Shown here piece after piece: positions 1 to 8,031 of a stretch of 28,832 bases of DNA (positions are counted from its first letter, which is position 1; the number at the start of each line of letters is the position of its first letter). This DNA is from UMGS1696 sp964558485 (GTDB lineage Bacteria; Bacillota; Clostridia; Oscillospirales; CAG-272): positions 1-28,832 of the forward strand of contig CAZLED010000031.1 in NCBI GenBank assembly GCA_964558485.1, given 5' to 3'. The notes beneath the pieces are model-generated. The model made no database searches and was not told the DNA's origin. It saw only the letters and a list, made by a program, of their open reading frames with translations. The position numbers and the translations under genes are program-made.

Positions 1-229
1 TGAAGGCCGTTACCAGACCATAGATACCCTGTGTGCCGGGCAGTGCCTGGAGCAGCAGTGCCTTACCGAACTTGGACGGGTCCTCGCTGAGCATACCAGA
101 GGAAGCTTCGCCTACGATGCCCACGCCTTTTGCACTGCCGATGCCAGCCAGCGTAGCCGCCAGTGCTGCGCCCAAAAGTGCCAGATTCTGCCCTGTGAGA
201 AACTGATTCAAAAATTCTGCGAATGTCAT
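1..229 (-). CDS. ntpK: V-type ATP synthase subunit K (proteolipid c-ring), partial
   Basis: This is the membrane rotor proteolipid of a V-type ATP synthase/ATPase, whose copies form the ion-translocating ring. The visible N-terminal 76 residues start MTFAEFLNQF and contain a glycine/alanine-rich first helix (LAATLAGIGSAKGVG), then the polar loop SEDPSKFGK and the start of helix 2 (LQALPGTQGIYGLV), all typical of the family. The start at 229 is preceded by GGAGT at 8-nt spacing. The gene lies downstream of subunit I on the same strand and continues past the left edge, so the ion-binding glutamate of the later helices and the Na+ or H+ specificity cannot be judged. A 215-bp spacer with a hairpin separates it from ntpI. 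Confidence 0.9.
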   Translation of the reverse strand, partial: MTFAEFLNQFLTGQNLALLGAALAATLAGIGSAKGVGIVGEASSGMLSEDPSKFGKALLLQALPGTQGIYGLVTAF

Positions 230-361
230 GATATTGTACTCCTTTTTATTGGAATTTGAATAGATTTACATACATATAAACCAAATTTGTTGTGAAAAAG
301 AGATAAACCGAACACATCGCACAGACTAAATGTCCATGGACAATGCTCCAAAAGTTTTGCC

Positions 362-382
362 GTACTTAGCGTAGCTAAGTAC
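362..382 (-). other. Intercistronic hairpin between ntpI and ntpK
   Basis: A perfect 9-bp inverted repeat (362-370 pairing with 374-382, 3-nt loop) sits in the ntpI-ntpK spacer. On the transcribed minus strand it is followed by GGCAAAACTTTTGG, which is not a full U-tract. It could be a weak attenuator or an RNA processing/stability element. A separate 12-bp palindrome (TGTCCATGGACA) lies at 331-342. Confidence 0.5.
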
Positions 383-444
383 AGCTTTTATTCAAAAGCC
401 GCGTTTCCCCGTCTCTCCTCCCGAACGCCGAGGACTACTCCCCT

Positions 445-2379
445 TTAACGGAACCGGACGTATTGGCTCCGTGGCGTCAGCGGTACAAAGGGTCGGCCGC
501 CGTCTTCGTAGAACTTGCCGAAGAACTCAATGTACTGCAGACGGGACGTGTGTACGAAGGAACCGAGCAGGTTGATCGCTAAATTCATCACGTGACCGAT
601 CGTGCCGACTACAATCAGCAAAAGCACACCGATCACCGACGGACCCGCCATGGTGCCAATGATGTTGAATACGCTGGCGATCACCGCAGAGGCAAGCCCC
701 AGCGAAAGGATCCGGGAATAGGACAATAGGTCGGATACATAGTTCACAATGCCGTAGAGTCCAAGAAATCCCTTCAGTACCTTCATCACCGGGTTCTTTT
801 CGTGCCGACCAGCCGTGCACAGAATCAACAGCACACCCAGCGCCACGATCACAAGCCCGGCATATAAGGTGAGAAAGCTCACACCGGCGCCCATGAAGAT
901 CAGCATCCAGCTGCCCGCATCGCAGATCGCCGCTACCCGTTCGCCTTTTTTCCACAGTACATAGAACTGCACCGCAAGCCCCACGAATAGGTGGATGGCG
1001 CCGATCACAATGGAGATCACCAAAAACTGCATGGGATCGTTCAGCGGATTGAACCACAGCGCCAGATCCAGCTCTCCCGGACGACCGGCAAAGTTCTGGG
1101 CAATGGCCTGGGGCAGGTCGCCGAAATATCCGCCAAACAGCACACCCATCACCGCCATGCTGCCGCCACACATGGTAAACATATTGAGAAATTTCCGCAG
1201 TGACCCTTCCGGCTTCATGAGCTTTTTGCCAAGGATACAGCCTACCATGAGCAGCAGTCCGTAGCCCACATCCGCAAACATCAGGCCGAAGATGAGGATG
1301 TAGAAAAAGCTCATCAGGAATGTCGGGTCAAAGCTGCCATAGGCCGGAAGCGAATACAGCGATACCACCGGCTCAAATTGACTTGCCATGGCATTGTTGG
1401 TCAGCAGCACCGGCACGTCGTCCTCCGGTTCCGGTTCTGTCATCTCGTAGGCGTCGCCTCGTTTTTCCAACAGCGCCACCACCGCATCCACTCGTCCTGC
1501 CGGTACCCAACCGGTCAGCACCGCCGTGTGTCTGGTGTAGCCAAGTTGCCCGGCTGCCTCTTTGCGTGCTTCGATGGTGGAGAGCCTGTCCAGATACTCC
1601 TCCACCGCCGGTAAGCGTTCTGCCAGTGTTTCCGCTTGCTTCCGCAGATCCGACAGGGTATCGGTCAACACCGCTTCTCGCTGGGCCAGTGTGGTCAGCA
1701 TTCCGGAAACGCCACCGTCCGCTACCGTCACCGTATAAGGCACCGGTGTAAAGCCAACGCTGTGCAGGACACGCATCACGTCTTCGTACTCCGACGCCCA
1801 CAGGGTCACGGCAAGGGCACGACTGCGATTCTTCCCTGCCATGTCTGCCGCCCATACTTCCTCGACCACACAGGCATAGTCAGCCAGCGCTCCGTCCAGT
1901 GTTTCCATGGGTACCAGCGCCGGCAGCAGACCGCAGATCGTCCGTGTGGTCTTGGTCCTCTCCTCCGGCAGCGCACCGGTGTAGTTCTGCCAGAGCGCAA
2001 GGCCTTCTCGCTGGTTCGTGCACGTGAGCCGTTCCCGTTGTGCGTCCTCCATCTCCTGGGAGATTCGCAGTGCCTCTTGTACCAACGTCTCTCCATCCGG
2101 CCAGCGCTCGTCCCATTCGGTTTCCACAGGCGACGGAAACAGGCCACGCATCTGCACCCGATAGCCGGACAAAAAGTCGATGGCTTCCTTAGCCTGGGTC
2201 TTGGCCGTTGTCAGTCTTGTTTGCTCCTCGGTTTGCCCGACCACTGCAGACCCATCCGGTTCTCCCAGCGCAGTGGTGGTCAGCTCCACACACCGGAGCC
2301 GCTGCAGTGCATACAACAGACTGTCCGCATCTTCTCGCAGTACCGCCACGGACAGCTTTTTCATATTGCTAACTGCCAA
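445..2379 (-). CDS. ntpI: V-type ATP synthase subunit I (a-subunit/stator)
   Basis: This 644-residue membrane stator subunit carries the ion half-channels against the K ring. The N-terminal half (about residues 1-330) is soluble and rich in coiled coil. The C-terminal half holds several hydrophobic segments (for example around SFFYILIFGLMFADVGYG and SRILSLGLASAVIASVFN), as in the V-ATPase 116-kDa subunit family. The start is a TTG codon at 2379: AGGAGG lies 7 nt upstream, whereas the internal ATG at 2364 is too far from it. The resulting N-terminus, MAVSNMKKL, matches the MAxxxMKKL style of the family. The gene begins 15 nt after the ntpH stop, so the two are co-transcribed. Confidence 0.93.
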   Translation of the reverse strand: MAVSNMKKLSVAVLREDADSLLYALQRLRCVELTTTALGEPDGSAVVGQTEEQTRLTTAKTQAKEAIDFLSGYRVQMRGLFPSPVETEWDERWPDGETLVQEALRISQEMEDAQRERLTCTNQREGLALWQNYTGALPEERTKTTRTICGLLPALVPMETLDGALADYACVVEEVWAADMAGKNRSRALAVTLWASEYEDVMRVLHSVGFTPVPYTVTVADGGVSGMLTTLAQREAVLTDTLSDLRKQAETLAERLPAVEEYLDRLSTIEARKEAAGQLGYTRHTAVLTGWVPAGRVDAVVALLEKRGDAYEMTEPEPEDDVPVLLTNNAMASQFEPVVSLYSLPAYGSFDPTFLMSFFYILIFGLMFADVGYGLLLMVGCILGKKLMKPEGSLRKFLNMFTMCGGSMAVMGVLFGGYFGDLPQAIAQNFAGRPGELDLALWFNPLNDPMQFLVISIVIGAIHLFVGLAVQFYVLWKKGERVAAICDAGSWMLIFMGAGVSFLTLYAGLVIVALGVLLILCTAGRHEKNPVMKVLKGFLGLYGIVNYVSDLLSYSRILSLGLASAVIASVFNIIGTMAGPSVIGVLLLIVVGTIGHVMNLAINLLGSFVHTSRLQYIEFFGKFYEDGGRPFVPLTPRSQYVRFR

Positions 2380-2394
2380 AGCTTCCCCTCCTTC

Positions 2395-2712
2395 CTACAT
2401 TCGATCCAGAAGTGCCCGCACCACCAGCACCACCGCTTTGTCCATGTTGCCTTTGGCCGTCTGCATGGTGATGTTCGCTTCCTCCTTCGCCTGTGCAAGA
2501 AGTTTCTCGGTCACAAGCGTTGCTTCCTTCTCCACCTGTGCCGCCATTTCCTGTCGCTCTGCATCCAACGCTTTTTGTCGGGTCTTCATCAAAAGCCCGG
2601 CTTCCACACGTCTTTGCTGCAGTCGGTCGTCGGCCTCTGCCTGTGCCTGCTGTACTCTCTTTTCGATCTCGGCTTCCTTCTGGCGAATTTGGTCTATCGC
2701 CGTATTCTGCAC
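2395..2712 (-). CDS. ntpH: V-type ATP synthase subunit H (peripheral stalk, coiled coil)
   Basis: This 105-residue protein is almost entirely charged heptad-like helix (IRQKEAEIEKRVQQAQAEAD, then EVEKEATLV-like repeats), as expected for the G/H peripheral-stalk subunit that pairs with subunit E. It opens the visible V-ATPase operon, ahead of ntpI. The start is GTG at 2712, with AAGGAG 9 nt upstream. Stalk subunits diverge quickly, so the identification rests on length, coiled coil and position; another stalk subunit name is possible. Confidence 0.82.
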   Translation of the reverse strand: MQNTAIDQIRQKEAEIEKRVQQAQAEADDRLQQRRVEAGLLMKTRQKALDAERQEMAAQVEKEATLVTEKLLAQAKEEANITMQTAKGNMDKAVVLVVRALLDRM

Positions 2713-2788
2713 GATTTTTCACTCCTTCCTGCAATATCGCCGTTTCGATATCGTTCGCACCGAAACCGTCGAATTTGTTGTTTTCTTC

Positions 2789-2817
2789 ATTTTAGCACAT
2801 TGTCACACAAATTGCAA
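2789..2817 (-). promoter_or_regulatory. Sigma-A promoter for the V-ATPase operon
   Basis: On the minus strand TTGCAA (2812-2817) and TAAAAT (2789-2794) are separated by 17 bp. They lie about 77 bp upstream of the ntpH GTG start. A weaker candidate (TTGGTT-N17-TATTAT) is farther upstream, near 3010-3050. The remainder of the 397-bp gap between ntpH and the 3110 gene is AT-rich and shows no further gene. Confidence 0.6.
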
Positions 2818-3067
2818 TGCACATTTTCGCAGATTATCACCGTTTTTCACCGGCGTTTTTTGGCTGTATCGCCGTATAAACCACCGCTTTCTGTGAGGTT
2901 TGTTATCTTTGTGAAAACATAACATTATTATGGTAACAGGGCAAATTTGCATTTTTCCGCTTCGTTTCATGCAAAAACCAGGTTTGGGAAGGCGTAAAAA
3001 ACCACTTCTCTACCTATTTATAATATAGCCTCTCTCCATTCTAACCAAAATTTCTTTTCATTATGCC

Positions 3068-3096
3068 TTGACAAACAGAACCAAAATCTCTACAAT
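3068..3096 (+). promoter_or_regulatory. Near-perfect sigma-A promoter reading antisense across 3110-3424 towards rarA
   Basis: TTGACA (3068-3073), a 17-bp spacer and TACAAT (3091-3096) predict a start near 3103. That is just beyond the stop end of the small minus-strand gene. The first sense gene downstream is rarA at 3482, so its leader would be about 380 nt and antisense to the whole small gene. Confidence 0.7.
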
Positions 3097-3109
3097 ATAA
3101 GTACGGCGA

Positions 3110-3424
3110 CTACGACCACAGAACACCTTTTCGCCACACGTGACACAGCTCTTTTTTCCGGGACACCATGCCGGGGTGCTTATGGGAGATCGTCACCGTC
3201 ACCAGTACCTGATCCCCTTCGGCCACGGCATCCATGCAACACGCATACCGGGCATGGGGATCGACTTCGAGACACTGCTCCGCATATTGCCAGGCCGCTT
3301 TGCCCAAGGCTTCGTAAAACCGATCCATACGCCTTGCCCAACGCCGCTCTCTGCCGTCTCCGGAAAACCGCACCACGGTCAGCGATGCGCCACACCCATG
3401 CTGCTCTGTCCACGTAATTTGCAT
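3110..3424 (-). CDS. Small conserved-looking protein of unknown function
   Basis: This 104-residue protein begins MQITWTEQHGCGASL and ends HVWRKGVLWS. Two features suggest a real gene: a good ribosome-binding site (AAGGAG 8 nt before ATG at 3424) and protein-like composition with a central RRMDRFYEALGKAAWQYAEQ helix followed by a beta-rich half (QVLVTVTISHKHPG). The RMxRFY...LCHVW pattern resembles small clostridial proteins related to DUF3298-type domains, but this is from memory and not firm. No signal peptide or membrane segment is seen. The gene is divergent from rarA, 57 bp away, and fully covered by the predicted antisense rarA leader. The same frame stays open further upstream inside rarA, but that part is a shadow. 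Confidence 0.6.
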   Translation of the reverse strand: MQITWTEQHGCGASLTVVRFSGDGRERRWARRMDRFYEALGKAAWQYAEQCLEVDPHARYACCMDAVAEGDQVLVTVTISHKHPGMVSRKKELCHVWRKGVLWS

Positions 3425-3481
3425 ACGATATCTCCTTATAAAAACCATTCGATAGACTTTCAAAAAAGGATCACAAAAGCC

Positions 3482-4702
3482 ATGACGAACCAAACACCAC
3501 TGGCCGACCGGGCCCGTCCAACCACCTTTGACGATATGGTGGGACAGGAGCATCTCTGCGGCAAACAGGGCATTCTGCGCAAGATCATACAGAACGGACA
3601 GATCCCGTCCATGATCTTCTACGGCCCACCCGGTTGTGGAAAAACCACCGCCGCCGGGATCATCGCCGAAGCCTCCGGTATGACCCTGCACCGACTCAAC
3701 GCCACCACCGCTTCTCTGTCCGACATCCGGGATGTTGCCAAGGAAACCGAAACCATGCTGGGCATCGGCGGCGTGCTGCTCTACCTGGACGAGATCCAAT
3801 ATTTCAACAAAAAACAACAGCAGTCCCTGCTGGAATATCTGGAGGACGGTCGGATCACCTTGATCGCCGCCACCACAGAAAATCCCTATTACTATATATA
3901 TGATGCGCTGCTGTCTCGATGCTCCGTTTTCGCTTTCCGACACGTGGATGCGGCGGCCATTGAGAAACGCCTGCGACAGGTGGCAGCCAAGAACTTTTCG
4001 CACTTGACCTTTGCCGACGACTTTTTCACCAAGCTTGCCAATGCAGCCGGTGGAGACGTGCGCCGGGGACTGACCTTGCTGGACGTGGCTTCCCACTGTG
4101 CCGGAGACGATGGCGTGGTAGCGGAGGACGTGCTGGAAGGGCTGGTGCCGGAAGGGTATTTGTCCAGCTTCGACCGGGACGGGGACGTGCACTACGATCT
4201 GCTGTCCTGCCTGCAGAAATCCATCCGTGGCTCCGATCCCGATGCGGCTGTGTTCTATCTGGCACGACTGCTGGAAGGCGGCGACCTGGTCTCACCCTGC
4301 AGACGGCTCATGGTCATTGCCAGCGAGGACATTGGACTTGCCTACCCCATGGCACCGGTGATCGTGCGTTCCCTGATCGAAAATGCCCGTGAAGTGGGTC
4401 TGCCGGAAGCACGGATCCCCCTTGCCAATGCGGTGTTGCTTCTGGCCACGGCGCCCAAATCCAACTCGGCAGAGGCAGCCATTGACGCAGCCATCGAGGA
4501 CATCCACAAAGGCTTGGGTGCTGAGGTACCGCTGCATCTGCGTTCGCCCCAATTCAAAGGGTACAAATATCCCCACATTTTCCCAAACCATTGGGTGGAT
4601 CAACAATACCTGCCGGACGATGTAAAGGACAAGACCTACTACCAATACGGGGAAAACAAAAACGAACAAGCCGCCAAGGCCTATTGGGACAACATCAAGT
4701 GA
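3482..4702 (+). CDS. rarA: Replication-associated recombination protein A (RarA/MgsA-type AAA+ ATPase)
   Basis: RarA is an AAA+ ATPase acting at stalled replication forks, related to clamp-loader subunits. The 406-residue protein has the N-terminal signature LADRARPTTFDDMVGQEHL, Walker A GPPGCGKT (residues 48-55), Walker B LLYLDE (D103, E104), sensor-1 AATTEN and arginine-finger region LLSRC. The C-terminal tetramerisation half includes ASEDIGLAYP and a YKYPH motif. The start at 3482 is chosen because homology begins at MTNQTPLADR and AAGGA lies 11 nt upstream. The in-frame ORF extends back to 3140, but that part is antisense to the small gene and looks non-coding. A 9-bp inverted repeat (4700-4708 with 4722-4730) spans the stop codon. 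Confidence 0.95.
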   Translation: MTNQTPLADRARPTTFDDMVGQEHLCGKQGILRKIIQNGQIPSMIFYGPPGCGKTTAAGIIAEASGMTLHRLNATTASLSDIRDVAKETETMLGIGGVLLYLDEIQYFNKKQQQSLLEYLEDGRITLIAATTENPYYYIYDALLSRCSVFAFRHVDAAAIEKRLRQVAAKNFSHLTFADDFFTKLANAAGGDVRRGLTLLDVASHCAGDDGVVAEDVLEGLVPEGYLSSFDRDGDVHYDLLSCLQKSIRGSDPDAAVFYLARLLEGGDLVSPCRRLMVIASEDIGLAYPMAPVIVRSLIENAREVGLPEARIPLANAVLLLATAPKSNSAEAAIDAAIEDIHKGLGAEVPLHLRSPQFKGYKYPHIFPNHWVDQQYLPDDVKDKTYYQYGENKNEQAAKAYWDNIK

Positions 4703-4752
4703 ATGCTGATCGTGATGCAACCAGCATTCACGGAAGAAAGGACAATATTGTT

Positions 4753-6366
4753 ATGATCTCCACTGTACAGGATCACCACGGCGTACCCACCTTATTCGTA
4801 AACAACAAGCCGGTTCCGGGCTTTGCGTACATCACCTATCGCACCTACAACGCCCAATACGAGGACTTTGCGGCACTGGGCTGTCGGCTGTTTTCGGTGC
4901 CGGTATTTTTCGCCGGTCAGACCATCAACGAGGTCTCCCGGATCCCACCGATGACGCCGGGTATCTTCGATGGTACCGAACCGGATTTTGCCCATTTCGA
5001 TTCCGATATAGAGCAGATCCTGGACGCTTGTCCGGATGCATGGATCTTTCCACGGGTGAATATTTCTCTGCCATATGCCTGGGAAGAAGCACACCCGGAC
5101 GAATGCTGCGCCTTTGGATACACAGAGCATCACCGGGCTGCCTTTGCTTCCGACGCTTGGGCAAACGAAACCAAACGGCTGCTGGCACTGTTTTTAGACC
5201 ACGTGGAAGGTTCCGCCTATCGGGAACACATCGTGGGCTATCAGCTGGCCTGTGGGAACACCGAGGAGTGGTTCCCCTTTGATATGCGTGGCGGTATGGG
5301 ACGGCGCTTTGACGAGGCTTTTCACAGGTATTGCCTGGAGAATGGGCTGTCCGGCACCGAAGAAGAACGGCTGCGATTCCTCTCCCATGTGACCGTTTCT
5401 CGCATCGAAGAGCTGGCGGCCTTTGCCAAGGAGAAGTCAGAGAGACGGCTGGTGATCGGCTGCTTCTATGGCTACACGATGGAATGCACCGATCCGTTGA
5501 CCGGTCACCATGCGCTCTGGGAGCTGCTCCACTGTGACGACATCGATTTTCTCTGTTCGCCTGTGTCCTACGCAGAGCTGCGGCCGGTTGGCATGGACCA
5601 CGCCTGTATGCTGCCGGTGGATTCACTGAAAGAGCACGGCAAGCTCTATTTTGCCGAAAACGACACACGCACCCATCTCTCGAAAGCCCCCAACGACCTG
5701 CCTGCCTATCAGGGTCCCATTTGGTTTGGCCCGGACGTGGACAAAAGCTGTGCCATCCTCAAAATGCACTTTGCCCGGGCGCTGCTCCATGGACACGCCA
5801 TGTGGTGGTTCGATATGTGGGGACACTGGTACGACCACGATCGGTATCGTGCCCTGCTGCAGGATTGTTATCGGATCTGCGCCGGTGCATTGGAGGAAGA
5901 TCGACGCAGTCTGGCAGAGGTGGCGGTGTTTGTGGACGAACGTGCCTACGCCAAAGCCGACTGCGACCGGGGACTTTGCTACGGCATTCGCAAGACCTTG
6001 GGACAACTGGGCACACCCTACGACATCTACCTGATGGACGATTTTCCAGCGGTGAAGGCCCGGTACAAGGCACACATTTTCCTCTGTCCTGCGGAGACAC
6101 CGGCGTTTGTGGATGCCACATCGATGCTACAAGATCCCTTGGTGATCTGTTCTCTTGCCGTGACGACCACCGACATTCAAGCCTATTTACAAAAGCATAG
6201 CGTGCATATCTGGTGCGAAAATGCCGTGGTCTATGGCTGTGGGTCGTATTTGTTCGTACATCAAATTGGCAGTAAAACAAAAGTATGTACAAAGCCCGGC
6301 GTACAGTTGGAACCACTTTGGCAAGAGGATTCCATGAGCCAGCTCTATCGCATCACGGAAGCGTAA
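4753..6366 (+). CDS. Glycoside hydrolase, clan GH-A, beta-galactosidase-like (GH42-like)
   Basis: This 537-residue protein has no signal peptide, so it is probably cytoplasmic. It shows a TIM-barrel glycosidase pattern: N-terminal AYITYRTYNAQYEDFAALG, a likely acid/base in GYQLACGNTEEW (E171/E172), a likely nucleophile in LYFAENDTRTH (E302), and the aromatic WWFDMWGHWY, followed by a flavodoxin-like C-terminal region resembling a GH42 trimerisation domain. The two carboxylates are inferred by position only. The substrate is uncertain: beta-galactoside is the default, and other GH-A families with a GH42-like architecture are possible. The start at 4753 has AAAGGA about 9 nt upstream; the frame extends to 4591 inside rarA without a ribosome-binding site. 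The downstream ATPase starts 15 nt after the stop, so the two are one operon. Confidence 0.75.
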   Translation: MISTVQDHHGVPTLFVNNKPVPGFAYITYRTYNAQYEDFAALGCRLFSVPVFFAGQTINEVSRIPPMTPGIFDGTEPDFAHFDSDIEQILDACPDAWIFPRVNISLPYAWEEAHPDECCAFGYTEHHRAAFASDAWANETKRLLALFLDHVEGSAYREHIVGYQLACGNTEEWFPFDMRGGMGRRFDEAFHRYCLENGLSGTEEERLRFLSHVTVSRIEELAAFAKEKSERRLVIGCFYGYTMECTDPLTGHHALWELLHCDDIDFLCSPVSYAELRPVGMDHACMLPVDSLKEHGKLYFAENDTRTHLSKAPNDLPAYQGPIWFGPDVDKSCAILKMHFARALLHGHAMWWFDMWGHWYDHDRYRALLQDCYRICAGALEEDRRSLAEVAVFVDERAYAKADCDRGLCYGIRKTLGQLGTPYDIYLMDDFPAVKARYKAHIFLCPAETPAFVDATSMLQDPLVICSLAVTTTDIQAYLQKHSVHIWCENAVVYGCGSYLFVHQIGSKTKVCTKPGVQLEPLWQEDSMSQLYRITEA

Positions 6367-6381
6367 AGACAGGAGGCCGCT

Positions 6382-7110
6382 ATGTTCATCGATCGTGTAC
6401 GCATCGACTTTGCCGGGCTTATGGCATCCGGTTCCTACCCAAGTGATCTGCCTTGGCTGCAGTATATGGAAGGAAACGAGATCCCTCTTTCGTCTCCTGT
6501 GACCTTTTTCGTTGGGGAAAACGGCAGTGGCAAGTCTACATTATTGGAAGGCATTGCCGTGGCCGCCGGGTTCAATCCGGAAGGTGGCAGCCGCAATTTC
6601 GCCTTTTCCACCAGAGAAAGCCACTCGGACCTGTGGGAGTACCTGACCTTGGTGCGCCACACGGAACGGCCGAAGGATGGGTATTTTCTCCGGGCTGAGA
6701 GCTTTTTCAACGTGGCCACCAATATCGAAGAATTGGACAGGCAGCCGGCCTTCTCCCGGAAGATCATCGAAAGCTACGGCGGCAGGTCTCTGCATGAACA
6801 ATCCCACGGCGAAAGCTTCTTCAGCCTGGTGATGCATCGGTTCGGCGGTCACGGGCTGTATATTCTGGACGAACCGGAGGCGGCGCTGTCCCCCATTCGA
6901 CAGCTGGCACTGGTCTACCGGATCGGGGAGCTGGTGGCAAACGGGTCGCAGTTTCTCATCGCCACCCATTCTCCCATCCTGACAGCCTGTCCGGGTGCGG
7001 TGATCTGGGAGCTTGGCGAGCATGGGATGCATACCGTGCGCTGGGACGAGAGCGAAAACGTCGTATTCATGAGGCGATTCCTGGCCGATCCGGGGTACTA
7101 TCTGTCTTGA
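6382..7110 (+). CDS. Stand-alone ABC/AAA-type ATPase of the COG3910 kind
   Basis: This 242-residue soluble ATPase has Walker A GENGSGKST (residues 45-53), an ABC-signature-like HEQSHGES (138-145), Walker B LYILDEPEA (D163, E164) and the switch histidine in IATHSPIL. There is no transmembrane domain, and no partner permease is nearby. Such single-domain predicted ATPases are widespread in Firmicutes and have no settled role. The start has AGGAGG 5 nt upstream. It is translationally close to the glycosidase (15-nt gap); a functional link is only suggested by position. Confidence 0.85.
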   Translation: MFIDRVRIDFAGLMASGSYPSDLPWLQYMEGNEIPLSSPVTFFVGENGSGKSTLLEGIAVAAGFNPEGGSRNFAFSTRESHSDLWEYLTLVRHTERPKDGYFLRAESFFNVATNIEELDRQPAFSRKIIESYGGRSLHEQSHGESFFSLVMHRFGGHGLYILDEPEAALSPIRQLALVYRIGELVANGSQFLIATHSPILTACPGAVIWELGEHGMHTVRWDESENVVFMRRFLADPGYYLS

Positions 7111-7180
7111 TCCGTGTTTTTCACCTAAAGCTGCCCCCGATTTGCACACGAATTTTGTATTTGTTTTTGCATTTTTCCTC

Positions 7181-7209
7181 TTGACAAAAAGACGCCTGAG
7201 GTGTATAAT
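7181..7209 (+). promoter_or_regulatory. Consensus sigma-A promoter of rplJL
   Basis: TTGACA (7181-7186), a 17-bp spacer and TATAAT (7204-7209) form a perfect consensus promoter, with a start predicted near 7216. It is preceded by an AT-rich, T-tract-containing stretch like an UP element. Confidence 0.9.
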
Positions 7210-7221
7210 ATCCTTGTTGTT

Positions 7222-7375
7222 GAACCAAAGACAGCAGGTTCCCGTAAAAGCGTCGCTTTCCTGCCGAGGCAAGACTGTACATAGATTTCATTTTATGTTC
7301 GATCTTTTTTCGGTGCTGTGACGTATACCGGAGAAAGATTTTTTTGTTGCCTGCTGTGACGATTTCTATAAAGGA
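7222..7375 (+). ncRNA. Ribosomal protein L10 leader RNA
   Basis: The rplJ 5' leader has the hallmarks of the Firmicutes L10 leader: ACAGCAGG at 7231-7238 pairs with CCTGCTGT at 7350-7357 to close the structure, with an internal CAGG...CCTGCCGAGGCAAG kink-turn-like region after it. In this family the L10(L12)4 complex binds the leader and represses its own operon. Boundaries are approximate. Confidence 0.85.
7302..7345 (+). terminator. Intrinsic attenuator inside the L10 leader
   Basis: A 13-bp stem (7302-7314 with 7327-7339, two G-U pairs, 12-nt loop) is directly followed by seven T residues. Its position inside the L10 leader fits a transcription attenuation mechanism such as that known for the B. 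subtilis rplJL leader. Confidence 0.75.
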
Positions 7376-7385
7376 GGATACAAAA

Positions 7386-7922
7386 ATGCCCAGCGAGAAA
7401 ATTTTGGAACAGAAGAAAGCCGTTGTGGACGGTCTGGTCGAAAAGATGGGTCGTGCTGCTTCCGGCGTTCTCGTAAAATATCAGGGTATTACCGTAGAAG
7501 ATGACACCAAGCTGCGTGCTGCTATGCGTGCTGCCGGCGTTGAATATGCGGTAATCAAGAACACACTGATCGGCAAGGCTTGCGACCAGGTTGGCTTCGA
7601 AGGTCTGAAGGGTGAACTGGAAGGCATGAATGCTCTGGCCATCAGCTTTGAAGATCCGATCGCTCCTGCCAAGATCCTGAAGGAATACGCTGAAAAGATC
7701 GAAACCTTCGAGATCCGTGGCGGTTTCCTGGACGGTGCTGTTGTAGACAAGGCTACCGTTAACGAACTGGCTTCCATCCCGCCGAAGGAAGTGCTCATTG
7801 GTAAGCTGCTTGGCAGCATCCAGGGCCCCCTGTACGGTCTGGCTTGCGGCCTGCAGGCTATCATCGACAAGTCCGGCGAAGCTCCTGCTGCTGAAGAAGC
7901 AACCGAAGCTGCTGCTGAATAA
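7386..7922 (+). CDS. rplJ: 50S ribosomal protein L10
   Basis: L10 forms the base of the ribosomal stalk and binds L7/L12 dimers. The 178-residue product starts MPSEKILEQKKAVVDGLVEK and shows the family core (YQGITVEDDTKLRAAMRAAG, YAVIKNTLIGKA). The start at 7386 follows AAGGAGG at 7-nt spacing; the upstream in-frame codons from 7344 belong to the leader RNA. The C-terminal alanine/glutamate-rich tail is the L12-binding extension. The gene is followed by rplL after 109 bp and is separate from rplKA, since the upstream gene is an unrelated ATPase. Confidence 0.97.
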   Translation: MPSEKILEQKKAVVDGLVEKMGRAASGVLVKYQGITVEDDTKLRAAMRAAGVEYAVIKNTLIGKACDQVGFEGLKGELEGMNALAISFEDPIAPAKILKEYAEKIETFEIRGGFLDGAVVDKATVNELASIPPKEVLIGKLLGSIQGPLYGLACGLQAIIDKSGEAPAAEEATEAAAE

Positions 7923-8031
7923 GTCGCTGATACATCAGCTGGCAGTTTAAGTACGCACGTGCACTATGCGTGCAACACAAGTATCAATAAAACAAAATTC
8001 ATTACGATCACACATTACGGAGGATATAAAA

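Noticed and set aside
1636..2922. 428-codon plus-strand frame opposite ntpI and ntpH
   Set aside because: It is Cys/His/Arg-rich and patternless, while the minus-strand genes match V-ATPase subunits.
3140..3481. N-terminal extension of rarA
   Set aside because: RarA homology starts at 3482 and the extension is antisense to a better-supported small gene; it has no ribosome-binding site.
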